Below are positions 6,824 through 14,025 of a stretch of DNA of 14,980 bases, in pieces. Origin of the DNA: an uncultured Clostridium sp. (GTDB lineage Bacteria; Bacillota; Clostridia; Lachnospirales; Lachnospiraceae); the NCBI GenBank assembly GCA_900551225.1, contig URUZ01000094.1, positions 1 to 14,980 on the forward strand, in the 5' to 3' direction. Position 1 is the first letter of the stretch; every line of letters begins with the position of its first letter. The translations under genes and the position numbers were made by a program. The notes below the pieces were generated by a model. It made no database searches, had not been told where the DNA came from, and was given only the letters and a program-made list of their open reading frames with translations.

Positions 6824-7780
6824 TTAAAACTGTACAACATCCTTGATCTCATCCGCCGGCTCCACGCTCTTTCCGTAAAGCACGGGGCCGTCGCCGCGGT
6901 ATTCCCGCTGGTACTCCACCCCGACCTGGGCGCGCAGTTTTACCCATTGCCTTGTCTTTAATTGTTCAGCTCCGGACCATTTGCACAGATAGCCTAAAAA
7001 GCTCATGTCCGCCTCACAGCAGGTCATGGCCATGCGGCCCGGTACAAAGTGGCCCTTGGGAATCTTGGGATTTTTCAGGACCATGGCCGTGAATTCAACA
7101 ATTTTGCCCTTGTAGCGCTCCGGCTGGTCCATACAGTCAATGTACCAGATCCCATAGTCATCAGGCTTGATCTCAATCACGTCTGCACTCACATCGTAAG
7201 GCAGATCCTCCTCCAGGGTGGCCTGCTCAATCTCCCCGTCCTTGCCTTCCAGCACAATCTCGCTGTCCCGGCTCATGGCCCGGATCGTTCTGCGGTAATT
7301 CACCAGCTTCTCATCGGAAATGCCGTCACACCGGTTGAGAATCACCAGCTCGGAGCTGCGCAGCATGGCGCCCAGCAGAGGCTTCATATTCTGCACATAC
7401 AGGTCAAAGGTAGAGCCGTCTATAATGGTAATCTGCTGATAGATTGTCCAATCATCGGGCAGTGCCAGTTCATCCTGGTTCCACATGCCGTTCCATTCCA
7501 TCAGCACCCGCTCCGGCCGGTACATAATCTCCAGCTCATTGAGATACTGAGGCGTCAGCTTCTCCCTGTCGTCCACATATACCACTGCGGTGCGGTTCTT
7601 TTTCAACATTTTCTCATCGTACTCAGTGTCACCCTCTTCACATACGATCAGAAGGGTCTTCCCGTCCGCCTTAAAATAGTCCTGCTGCATGGTAAAATCC
7701 AGAAACTGGGTTTTACCGGCCTCCAAAAAGCCGTTTACGAGAAACAACGGCATCACATCGTCATCGATTTCATATGCCAT
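6824..7780 (-). CDS. Diverged CobW-like (G3E) GTPase with YcgQ/DUF1980-like C-terminal domain
   Basis: A 318-aa two-part protein. The N-terminal half is a CobW/G3E-type P-loop domain with GFLEAGKT at 17-24 and LNRCD (148-152) as the NKxD-like guanine motif. The CxCC metal motif of CobW chaperones is absent, and the usual EPSG is replaced by EWNG (95-98). Residues about 210-310 (IWYID, then KGKIVEFTAMVLKNPKIP, PGRMAMTCCEADMSFLG and WVKLRAQ) resemble the C-terminal domain of YcgQ (TIGR03943/DUF1980), a protein often encoded beside CobW genes and a permease in Firmicutes. The C254-C255 pair is the likeliest metal site. It starts 4 nt after the stop of the His-rich GTPase, with an AGAGG ribosome binding site inside that gene, so the two are cotranscribed and may act together in zinc delivery. 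The role is inferred. Confidence 0.7.
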   Translation of the reverse strand: MAYEIDDDVMPLFLVNGFLEAGKTQFLDFTMQQDYFKADGKTLLIVCEEGDTEYDEKMLKKNRTAVVYVDDREKLTPQYLNELEIMYRPERVLMEWNGMWNQDELALPDDWTIYQQITIIDGSTFDLYVQNMKPLLGAMLRSSELVILNRCDGISDEKLVNYRRTIRAMSRDSEIVLEGKDGEIEQATLEEDLPYDVSADVIEIKPDDYGIWYIDCMDQPERYKGKIVEFTAMVLKNPKIPKGHFVPGRMAMTCCEADMSFLGYLCKWSGAEQLKTRQWVKLRAQVGVEYQREYRGDGPVLYGKSVEPADEIKDVVQF

Positions 7781-7784
7781 GGCA

Positions 7785-9077
7785 TCAACCTCTTCCGAAC
7801 ACCCGGTTCAATTCTTCTTCTTTTAAGCTGGCTCCGATTACGCACACCTTGCCGGTGTAATCCGGCCTTCCGTTCCGGATCTCATACTGCTGGGGAACCA
7901 GGTCAAAATACAGCCACTCACCGGGATTCTCTGTGGGGAGCATTCCTTTGGCCCGAAGCACGTCTCCGAACTCCTGGGTAGCAGACAGTTTTTCCAGTAC
8001 CTCCTCCAGCTGATCCCTTGTCACAGGCACAATGGTCTCCATGCCCCAGCTGGTAAATACCTCGTCAGCGTGGTGGTGATCATGGTGATGGCTGTGGTCG
8101 TGATGATGGCTGTGGCCTTCCTCGTGATCATGGTGATGGCACTCCTCATGTCCGTGGCCTTGCTCATGGTCATGGTGATGGCACTCCTCATGTCCGTGGC
8201 CTTCCTCATGGTCATGGTGATGGCACTCCTCATGTCCGTGGCCTTCCCCATGCTCATGATCATGGCACTCCCCATGTCCATGGCCTTCCTCATGGTCATG
8301 GTGATGGCACTCTCCATGTCCGTGGCCTTCCTCATGCTCATGATGATGGCACTCCTCATGTCCGTGGCCTTCCCCATGCTCATGTCCGCAGCACTCCCCA
8401 TGCTCATGATCATGCCCGCAGCACTCCTCATGCTCATGCCGGCTCCGCCTCACCTCATCCAGCATATCATCCAGCATGCTGTCCTTCTTCTCAATAATCT
8501 CCAGCAGCTGCCTGCCGCCCAGACGGTCAATTGGGGTAGTCACCACAACAGCCTTGGGGTTCTTGCCGCGGATCAGTTCCACAGCTGTCTGGACCTTGGC
8601 GGAATCCGCTATATCCGTACGGCTCAGAACGATGGTTCCTGCATTTTCTATCTGGTTATTAAAGAACTCACCGAAGTTCTTCATGTACATTTTACATTTA
8701 TTGGAATCGACAATGGTCACCGCGCTGTTTAATTCCACTTCCATATCCGCGGACACATCCACCACAGCCTTCATTACATCCGACAGCTTGCCCACGCCTG
8801 AGGGCTCGATGATGATACGGTCCGGTGAATACTTGGTCAGCACTTCCGCCAGGGACGCACCGAAATCCCCCACCAGGGAACAGCAGATACAGCCGGAATT
8901 CATCTCACGGATTTCAATTCCCGCATCCTTTAAAAAGCCTCCATCAATTCCGATCTCGCCGAATTCATTTTCAATCAGAACCACCTGCTCACCTGCAATG
9001 GCTTCCTCCAGCAGTTTTTTGATAAATGTGGTTTTCCCGGCTCCCAGGAAACCGGAAATAATGTCAATCTTAGTCAT
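7785..9077 (-). CDS. CobW/ZNG1-type GTPase metallochaperone with His/Cys-rich repeat region
   Basis: A 430-aa G3E-family GTPase of the CobW/YciC/ZNG1 group, cytoplasmic proteins that use GTP hydrolysis to hand zinc or a related metal to client proteins. Walker A GFLGAGKTT is at 9-17, GCICC with the CxCC metal motif at 62-66, IIIEPSG at 88-94 and SRTD in the guanine-motif position at 152-155. Residues 214-336 form an extreme His/Glu/Cys-rich insert that includes six 14-residue repeats (242-325, pattern ECHHHDHEEGHGHE). The C-terminal CobW_C domain follows (about 347-430, WGMETIVPVTRDQLEEVL to KVCVIGASL). The insert probably stores or concentrates metal ions. The gene heads a two-gene unit with the downstream GTPase and has a promoter-like site at 9173-9201. 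The metal is probably zinc, given znuABC upstream; cobalt or nickel is not excluded. Confidence 0.88.
   Translation of the reverse strand: MTKIDIISGFLGAGKTTFIKKLLEEAIAGEQVVLIENEFGEIGIDGGFLKDAGIEIREMNSGCICCSLVGDFGASLAEVLTKYSPDRIIIEPSGVGKLSDVMKAVVDVSADMEVELNSAVTIVDSNKCKMYMKNFGEFFNNQIENAGTIVLSRTDIADSAKVQTAVELIRGKNPKAVVVTTPIDRLGGRQLLEIIEKKDSMLDDMLDEVRRSRHEHEECCGHDHEHGECCGHEHGEGHGHEECHHHEHEEGHGHGECHHHDHEEGHGHGECHDHEHGEGHGHEECHHHDHEEGHGHEECHHHDHEQGHGHEECHHHDHEEGHSHHHDHSHHHDHHHADEVFTSWGMETIVPVTRDQLEEVLEKLSATQEFGDVLRAKGMLPTENPGEWLYFDLVPQQYEIRNGRPDYTGKVCVIGASLKEEELNRVFGRG
8103..8354. repeat. Six tandem 42-bp repeats inside the CobW gene
   Basis: In-frame imperfect 42-bp units encode residues 242-325, six copies of a 14-residue motif of the form ECHHHDHEEGHGHE. 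Units differ by a few substitutions (Asp/Glu, Gly/Glu, Gln). Less regular His-rich sequence flanks both sides, from about 8070 to 8438. The in-frame unit length allows copy number to change without disrupting the protein. Confidence 0.85.
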
Positions 9078-9119
9078 TTAAATTCTTCCCTCTTTCTGAA
9101 CATCCGCGCCGGCTTTCAA

Positions 9120-9141
9120 GGCCTGTCCCAATGGACAAGCC
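9120..9141. promoter_or_regulatory. Leader hairpin upstream of the CobW gene
   Basis: GGCCTGTCC (9120-9128) pairs with GGACAAGCC (9133-9141) around a CAAT loop, with one mismatch. On the minus strand it falls in the predicted 5' leader of the cobW-type mRNA, about 25 nt after the predicted start. No T-run follows it, so it is not a simple terminator. Confidence 0.4.
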
Positions 9142-9172
9142 CAACCGCGCCCGGTATTGTTGTGCACTGACT

Positions 9173-9201
9173 ATTTTGGCACAATCAACTTGCAAAGTCA
9201 A
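9173..9201 (-). promoter_or_regulatory. Predicted promoter of the GTPase pair
   Basis: On the minus strand TTGACT (9196-9201, 5/6) is 17 nt from CAAAAT (9173-9178, 4/6). It is in the 138-nt gap between ktrA and the CobW-type gene. I found no recognisable Zur box near it. Confidence 0.4.
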
Positions 9202-9215
9202 GCATACCGGCGATT

Positions 9216-9872
9216 TTACCGCAGCTGCTTGAGAATCTTCTCCGCATCCACCTGGCGTCCCAGCACCATCATGTGAACGCCCTCCTCAATAACATAGTCC
9301 GCGCCGGGCAGCATAGTCATCTTTCCCTCTGTATCCTTGACGCCAATAATGGAAATACCGTATATCCTGCGGATGTCCAGAGTTTTTATGCTCTTTCCAA
9401 TCCACGCCGGCAGGGGCAGGATCTCATATATGGACACGCCCGCGGACAGTTCCGTATAGTCAAACACATGGTTGGCGCTGTAGCGCACCGCCGCCTTCTC
9501 GGCAACATCCCGGTCAGGATACACCACCTCGTCCGCGCCGTTCTTCAGCAGCAGCCGGGCATGGATGTCCCGGTTGGCCTTGCTGACCACATACCTGGCG
9601 CCCATCTCCTTGATCATGCTGGTGACCTCCAGACTGTTCTGGAAATTATTCCCAATACACACAAAACAAATGTCGAAGTTGTCCACTCCCAGGCTCTTTA
9701 ACACCATCTCATTTGTACAGTCGCCGATCTTGGCGCTGACCACATAGGGCAGAACCGGCTCCAGCCGCTCCTCCTTCATATCCACGGCCATCAGCTGGTT
9801 CTCCTGTTTTCCCAGGTTCTCACACAGATGCTGGCCAAATCTTCCAATACCGATTACTAAAATTGATTTCAT
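9216..9872 (-). CDS. KtrA/TrkA-type potassium channel regulatory subunit (RCK protein)
   Basis: A 218-aa cytoplasmic RCK protein that forms a ring on the membrane subunit KtrB/TrkH and gates potassium uptake by binding nucleotides. Residues 1 to about 125 are RCK_N, a Rossmann fold with GIGRFG at 8-13, the acidic residue D31 ending the second strand (MAVD) and IGDCTNE at 49-55. Residues about 138-218 are RCK_C, which binds cyclic di-AMP in several Firmicutes KtrA/KtrC proteins; whether this one does cannot be seen. The length matches the KtrA type (about 220 aa) rather than the duplicated TrkA (about 450 aa). It starts 26 nt after the ktrB-type gene with a GGGAGCAGAGG ribosome binding site and is surely cotranscribed with it. 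Confidence 0.9.
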   Translation of the reverse strand: MKSILVIGIGRFGQHLCENLGKQENQLMAVDMKEERLEPVLPYVVSAKIGDCTNEMVLKSLGVDNFDICFVCIGNNFQNSLEVTSMIKEMGARYVVSKANRDIHARLLLKNGADEVVYPDRDVAEKAAVRYSANHVFDYTELSAGVSIYEILPLPAWIGKSIKTLDIRRIYGISIIGVKDTEGKMTMLPGADYVIEEGVHMMVLGRQVDAEKILKQLR

Positions 9873-9898
9873 TTCCTCTGCTCCCTTCCCTTAACCGT

Positions 9899-11266
9899 TT
9901 ATCCCACTGTAATCCGCTCCGACGGCAGCTGCACATGGGCCTTGCGCTTGGTCCTGGTAAATGCCAGGGCAAAGGAAAGGCTTCCGATACGGCCGCAGTA
10001 CATCAGCAGTATGATCATAATCCTTGAAAATGTATTCAGGCTCCTTGTGACTCCCGTGCTCATGCCCGAGGTACCCATGGCGGAGCAGGTCTCAAACAGA
10101 ACCGCCGACATAGGCAGGTTCTGCGCCGCCATAATCAGAATAGTGGCCACAATGGTCAGGCACAGGTTGATGGTCAGAATACAGGACGACTGGCGGATGG
10201 ACTCCTCCTCCAGCCTTCGGCCAAACACCTCCACCCCATAAGTCTGCTTCACCGTGGACACCACATAAAACAGCAGCACCATCAGCGTGGTGGTTTTGAT
10301 TCCCCCGGCCGTGGAGCCGGGACTGCCGCCGATAAACATCAGCACTGCGGTGAGGAATTTGCTGCCGTCCGTCAGAGCGGCCGTGTCAATGGTGTTGAAG
10401 CCCGCTGTTCTGGGCGTCACCGCGCTGAACAGACAGGCCAGGAATTTCTCCGAACCGGTCATGCCCACCAATATGTTGTGTCTCTCCATCAGATAAAACA
10501 TCAGCGTGCTTCCCACAATCATGATGGCGGTCGTCACCAGCACGATCTTGGTGTGCAGCATATAGTGGCGCACCCGCCATTTCTTCTGATACAGATCATC
10601 CCACACAATAAATCCGATGCCCCCGATGACAATCAGGGATACAATGGTCAGATTCACCAGCCAGTCACCCACATAACCGCAGAGGGAGACGTATTTCTCC
10701 GTATGGCCCATCAGGTCAAAGCCTGCGTTGCAGAATGCGGAGATAGAATGGAAAATGCTGTACCATATCCCGTGCAGCCATCCAAACTGTGGAATAAAGC
10801 GGAAGGACAGGATCACTGCCCCCAGGCCTTCAAATATAGCCGCCCCAACCACAATCCGCTTGGTCAGTCGCACCATGCCGCCGATCTGCAGAGTATTTAC
10901 GCTCTCCTGCATCAGCCCCCGCTCCTTCAGCCCGATTTTCCTGCGCAGTATAATGGACAGGAAAATGCCGATGCTGATAAATCCAAGGCCCCCCAGCTGG
11001 ATCATAATCAGCAGCAGGATCTGTCCGAACAGGCTCCACTGGGTCCAGGTGTCCACCACCACCAGCCCTGTCACGCAGGTTGCGCTGGTAGCTGTAAACA
11101 GGCAGTTCAAAAACGGCTCCGACTGTCCGTCCCTGCTGGCTATGGGCAGCATCAGAAGCAGGGTCCCTGTCATTATAATGATAAAAAATCCATAGGCAAT
11201 AAACTGGGTCTGAGAAATACATTTGCTCAGTTTTAGTTTCTTCTCAGCCTTCACATCTTGTTCCAT
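9899..11266 (-). CDS. KtrB/TrkH-family potassium uptake membrane subunit
   Basis: A 455-aa integral membrane protein with four repeated M1-P-M2 units, the ion-translocating subunit of a Ktr-type system. Pore loops with selectivity-filter glycines are ATCVTGL (62-68), AFCNAGF (177-183), PRTAGFN (285-291) and GTSGMSTG (398-405). The conserved segments MIQLGGLGF (88-96) and GGSPGSTAGGIKT (313-325) are also present. The basic C-terminus (RTKRKAH) fits a cytoplasmic end. GAGGAT lies 8-9 nt before the ATG. It starts 53 nt after znuB ends, with no clear terminator between, so it may be read from the zinc operon as well as from a nearby promoter. It works with the following KtrA-type protein. The ions used (K+ alone or with Na+) cannot be told from sequence. 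Confidence 0.9.
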   Translation of the reverse strand: MEQDVKAEKKLKLSKCISQTQFIAYGFFIIIMTGTLLLMLPIASRDGQSEPFLNCLFTATSATCVTGLVVVDTWTQWSLFGQILLLIMIQLGGLGFISIGIFLSIILRRKIGLKERGLMQESVNTLQIGGMVRLTKRIVVGAAIFEGLGAVILSFRFIPQFGWLHGIWYSIFHSISAFCNAGFDLMGHTEKYVSLCGYVGDWLVNLTIVSLIVIGGIGFIVWDDLYQKKWRVRHYMLHTKIVLVTTAIMIVGSTLMFYLMERHNILVGMTGSEKFLACLFSAVTPRTAGFNTIDTAALTDGSKFLTAVLMFIGGSPGSTAGGIKTTTLMVLLFYVVSTVKQTYGVEVFGRRLEEESIRQSSCILTINLCLTIVATILIMAAQNLPMSAVLFETCSAMGTSGMSTGVTRSLNTFSRIMIILLMYCGRIGSLSFALAFTRTKRKAHVQLPSERITVG

Positions 11267-11319
11267 GATTTTATCCTCATTTTAATTAATTGTATTCTTA
11301 TGTCTGTACAGCGGAATAT

Positions 11320-12144
11320 TTATGCCGGGCGGCGCCGTCCCAGTGCCTGCCAGGCTCCAAACAGCAGAAATGCCATCAGGTTAACCACCACAACGCTGGC
11401 CCCTGCAGGGGTGGACAGCTGATAGGACGCCACCATGCCGATGAAAAAGCACACCACTGACAACAGCCCCGATGAGAGCATCACCCCGCGGAAGCTTTTG
11501 AACACCCGCATGGAGGTAAGCGCCGGGAAAATCACCAGGCTGGAGATCAGCATAGCCCCCATCATGCGCATTCCCAGCACAATGGTCACTGCAGTCAGCA
11601 CTGCGATCACCACGTTGTAAAGCCCCACATTGACTCCAGTGGCCTTGGCAAAGCTCTCATCAAAGGTCACGGCAAATATCTTGTGGTAACACACCACAAA
11701 CAATGTCAGCACCACCGCGGACAGGACCACGCTCAGGATCACGTCCTCCCGGCTCATGGCCAGGATGCTTCCGAACATATAGCTGCTGACATCTGTGGTC
11801 ATCCCCGTGGTCATGGATGTGACTATGATTCCGATGGCAAGGGCGCTGGCCGAAATCATGGCAATGGCCGCATCGCTCTTCATCTGTCCGTTCTCTGTGA
11901 TCCGCAGCAGGAAAAATGCCGCAAGCACCACCACCGGAACCGACACCTTAAGCGGCGACCAGCCCAGAGCCAGGGCAATGGACAGCGCTCCGAAGGAAAC
12001 GTGGGACAGTCCGTCCCCAATCATGGAATATCGCTTTAGTACAAGGCTTACCCCTAATAGGGACGCGCAGAGGGAAACCATCAGGCCTCCCGCCAGGGCT
12101 CTCACCAGAAACGGATAGGAGAGCATCTCACTGATCATGTCCAT
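11320..12144 (-). CDS. znuB: ZnuB-type zinc/manganese ABC transporter permease
   Basis: ABC-3 family permease, 274 aa from the ATG at 12144, with about eight hydrophobic segments. The usual family features are visible: LGVSLVLKRYSMIGDGLSHV in the first third (the GDGLSH motif for coupling to the ATPase), TTDVSSYMFGSIL, and MRMMGAMLISSLVIFPA in the second half. I chose 12144 because AAAGGAG lies about 9-11 nt upstream. An in-frame ATG at 12195 would add 17 hydrophilic residues deep inside znuC and has no good ribosome binding site. It overlaps the znuC stop by 17 nt, indicating coupled translation. The metal is most likely zinc given the His-rich ZnuA partner; manganese is the main alternative for this family. 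Confidence 0.88.
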   Translation of the reverse strand: MDMISEMLSYPFLVRALAGGLMVSLCASLLGVSLVLKRYSMIGDGLSHVSFGALSIALALGWSPLKVSVPVVVLAAFFLLRITENGQMKSDAAIAMISASALAIGIIVTSMTTGMTTDVSSYMFGSILAMSREDVILSVVLSAVVLTLFVVCYHKIFAVTFDESFAKATGVNVGLYNVVIAVLTAVTIVLGMRMMGAMLISSLVIFPALTSMRVFKSFRGVMLSSGLLSVVCFFIGMVASYQLSTPAGASVVVVNLMAFLLFGAWQALGRRRPA

Positions 12145-12934
12145 GGCAGCATTCTCCTTTCTCTGTTGTGTCCGGCAGAGGGGCAGCCTCCGCACCGTGG
12201 CAGCCTGCGGTGGGCTTACAGCGGCCCTGCTCCTTCTCGTGGAAGAAATGGCCTGCTGCCTGGCTGTTCATATAATCATGAGCCGGGCCATAAAACAACA
12301 CCTGCTTCTGCAGGTGCAGGATCTTATTGGCCTCCTCCACCGCGTTTCTCAGGTCATGGGAGACCATCAGGATAGCCACCCCGTCCTCCCGGTTCAGCCG
12401 CCGGATCATCTGGTAAAACTCCTGGATTGCCATGGGGTCCAGCCCTGTGATGGGCTCATCCAGAATCAGCAGGCTGCTGGTGGCGCACAGCGCTCGGGCA
12501 ATCAGCACCCTCTGCTGCTGTCCGCCCGAGAGTTCCCGGTAACAGTGGGATCTGAGGGGCGAGATGCCCAGTTTCTCTAAGTTCCTGTCTGCCAGATCCT
12601 TCTGGGACTTGGTGTAAAAGGGCAGGCTGCCCATTCTGCTGAGGCAGCCGCTTAACACCACCTCCCGCACCGTGGCCGGGAAATCCCTCTGGGCCGCAGT
12701 CTGCTGCGGAAGGTAACCGATTCCGGTCTTTTTAAGTTCGTCCGCTACCTTAAGGGTGCCTGCAGTGGGCTTTAACAACCCCAGAAGCCCCTTCATCAGC
12801 GTGCTCTTGCCGGAGCCATTTTCCCCCACAATGCACAGGTAGTCTCCTGCCTCCACCTCCATGTTCACGTCCACCACCGCGTCCTGGTTGTCATATCCAA
12901 AATCTACATGCTCACATGTAATTAAAGGTGCCAT
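12128..12934 (-). CDS. znuC: ZnuC-type metal ABC transporter ATPase with Cys/His-rich tail
   Basis: A 268-aa ATPase powering the ZnuB permease. Walker A GENGSGKS is at 37-44, the Q-loop at 77-78, signature LSGGQQQR at 135-142, Walker B LLILDEP at 155-161 and the H-loop histidine at H193. The ABC domain ends near residue 225. The extra tail (230-268) is rich in possible metal ligands (H232, C239, C245, H246, C262, C263, H264, H266), including CHG and CCHGH motifs. Such a tail is seen in some ZnuC proteins and may sense cytoplasmic zinc or regulate transport, but that is inference. The start has a GAGG ribosome binding site about 9 nt upstream. A 62-nt palindromic element separates it from znuA, and its end overlaps znuB. 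Confidence 0.9.
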   Translation of the reverse strand: MAPLITCEHVDFGYDNQDAVVDVNMEVEAGDYLCIVGENGSGKSTLMKGLLGLLKPTAGTLKVADELKKTGIGYLPQQTAAQRDFPATVREVVLSGCLSRMGSLPFYTKSQKDLADRNLEKLGISPLRSHCYRELSGGQQQRVLIARALCATSSLLILDEPITGLDPMAIQEFYQMIRRLNREDGVAILMVSHDLRNAVEEANKILHLQKQVLFYGPAHDYMNSQAAGHFFHEKEQGRCKPTAGCHGAEAAPLPDTTEKGECCHGHDQ

Positions 12935-12970
12935 TTAAATAACCTCGACTTCTTTTTATCTTCTTCGGCT

Positions 12971-13032
12971 TAGAGCGTGTCTTAAAATTCATTCCCGCCA
13001 GCTGACGGAAAGCAATTTTAAGACACGCTCTA
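12971..13032. repeat. Perfect-armed palindromic element, MITE-like, between znuA and znuC
   Basis: Two perfect 19-nt arms, TAGAGCGTGTCTTAAAATT (12971-12989) and its exact complement (13014-13032), enclose a 24-nt loop. The loop holds a smaller CCG/CGG hairpin. The outermost bases are TA at both ends, as expected for a TA target duplication of IS630/mariner-type elements. The right end supplies the TAG stop codon of znuA. No T-run follows the stem on either strand, so it is not a standard terminator, although the RNA hairpin could still slow transcription or protect the upstream message. Confidence 0.65.
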
Positions 13033-14025
13033 ATCCAGCCCCTGCCTGAGATTCTCCACATTCTGCTTCATCAGCTGCAGGTAGGTAACACCCTGGTCAA
13101 ATTCCCTGCGCGTCACATTGTGACAGGAGTGCAGCAGCAGCGGTTTGGCCCCCGACTCCTCGCTGATGACCCGGGCCGTGCTGTGGCTGGACAGTTCCAG
13201 GTAATACACCACCGGTATCCCATCTTCCCTGATCTTATCAATCAGGTATGCAATGGTTTTGGCGCTTGGCTCTGTGTCTGAGCTGCAGCCGCTAAAAGCC
13301 GCCCTGTAAGCCAGGCCGTATTCGTCGGCCAGATAGCGGAAGGGGAACTTGTCCGCAACCACAATCATATTCCGCTTCCTGTCCGCCACAACCTGGCGGA
13401 AGGAGGCGTCCAGCTCCTTTAGATCCGTCAAATAGGCATCGGTGTTGGCCTTGATTCGCTCCGCATCACCCGGTACAGCTTCCTGCAGCGTCTGGCTGAT
13501 AATCTTGACAATGGCCATGGCGTTGACCGGTGAAGTCCAGATGTGTTCATCATACTCGATCACCATCTCATGTCCGTCGTGATCCTCCGCCTCATCCTCA
13601 TGGTCATGGCCCTCTGCATCCTCCATGCCCTCCACATGCTCCTCCTCCACAGTGTCCACATAGTCCATCATGGTGACAACCGTCATATTGGAGGTGTCGA
13701 CAGAGTCCAGCACCTGGCTCAGCCAATGTTCCATCTCTCCCCCGTTGCAGATCAGCACATCCGCATTCTGGATGGTGATCATGTCCGCCGGGGTGGGTTC
13801 AAAGGAATGGCTGTCCATCCCGGCAGGCACTACCAGGGTAATCTTCACCCTGTCCCCGGCAGTCTGCCGCACAAAATCATAGTAGGGAAACAAGGTCGTC
13901 ACCACACTGATCCGCCCATCCGGCGGAGGCGTCTGCGCCCGCCTGCAGCCAGCGGTAACAGCTATTGTCAGGGAAAGCAGGGCCAAAAGCCCTGCCCCGC
14001 GCTTAAACCATTTTGTCAATTCCAT
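13030..14025 (-). CDS. znuA: ZnuA-type zinc-binding lipoprotein of a metal ABC transporter
   Basis: A 331-aa cluster A-I solute-binding protein, anchored outside the membrane, that delivers zinc to ZnuBC. The signal peptide spans 1-26 with lipobox VTAGC and lipid-carrying C27. Likely metal ligands are H73 (in DSHSFEPTP) and H161 (in DEHIWTSP). The third family histidine appears replaced: ADKFPFRYLADEYGL (224-238) has D225 where many ZnuA proteins have His, as I recall for a Clostridia subgroup. E277, H299 and H302 are possible others. A His/Asp/Glu-rich loop (128-153, with HDHEDEAEDHDGH) between the first ligands is typical of zinc rather than manganese binders. The start lies inside the preceding HAD gene (23-nt overlap), and the stop codon falls inside a palindromic element. 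Confidence 0.9.
   Translation of the reverse strand: MELTKWFKRGAGLLALLSLTIAVTAGCRRAQTPPPDGRISVVTTLFPYYDFVRQTAGDRVKITLVVPAGMDSHSFEPTPADMITIQNADVLICNGGEMEHWLSQVLDSVDTSNMTVVTMMDYVDTVEEEHVEGMEDAEGHDHEDEAEDHDGHEMVIEYDEHIWTSPVNAMAIVKIISQTLQEAVPGDAERIKANTDAYLTDLKELDASFRQVVADRKRNMIVVADKFPFRYLADEYGLAYRAAFSGCSSDTEPSAKTIAYLIDKIREDGIPVVYYLELSSHSTARVISEESGAKPLLLHSCHNVTRREFDQGVTYLQLMKQNVENLRQGLD

Noticed and set aside
7049..7981. 310-aa plus-strand ORF
   Set aside because: Entirely antisense to the two GTPase genes, no ribosome binding site, no recognisable domain.
8070..8440. Tandem repeats considered as a CRISPR array
   Set aside because: Units are contiguous, in frame and protein-coding, with no unique spacers.
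8021..8732. Long ORFs in other frames across the His-rich repeats (138 aa minus, 220 aa plus), rich in Met or in Met/Val/Ala
   Set aside because: They arise from the 42-bp repeat composition read out of frame; the CobW frame alone has domain matches and a ribosome binding site.
9119..9141. Hairpin considered as the ktrA terminator
   Set aside because: No T-run follows on the minus strand, and it lies about 75 nt past the stop, downstream of a promoter-like site.
10478..11236. 252-aa plus-strand ORF rich in His and Gln
   Set aside because: Antisense shadow of the KtrB/TrkH gene; its composition reflects reverse-read hydrophobic codons.
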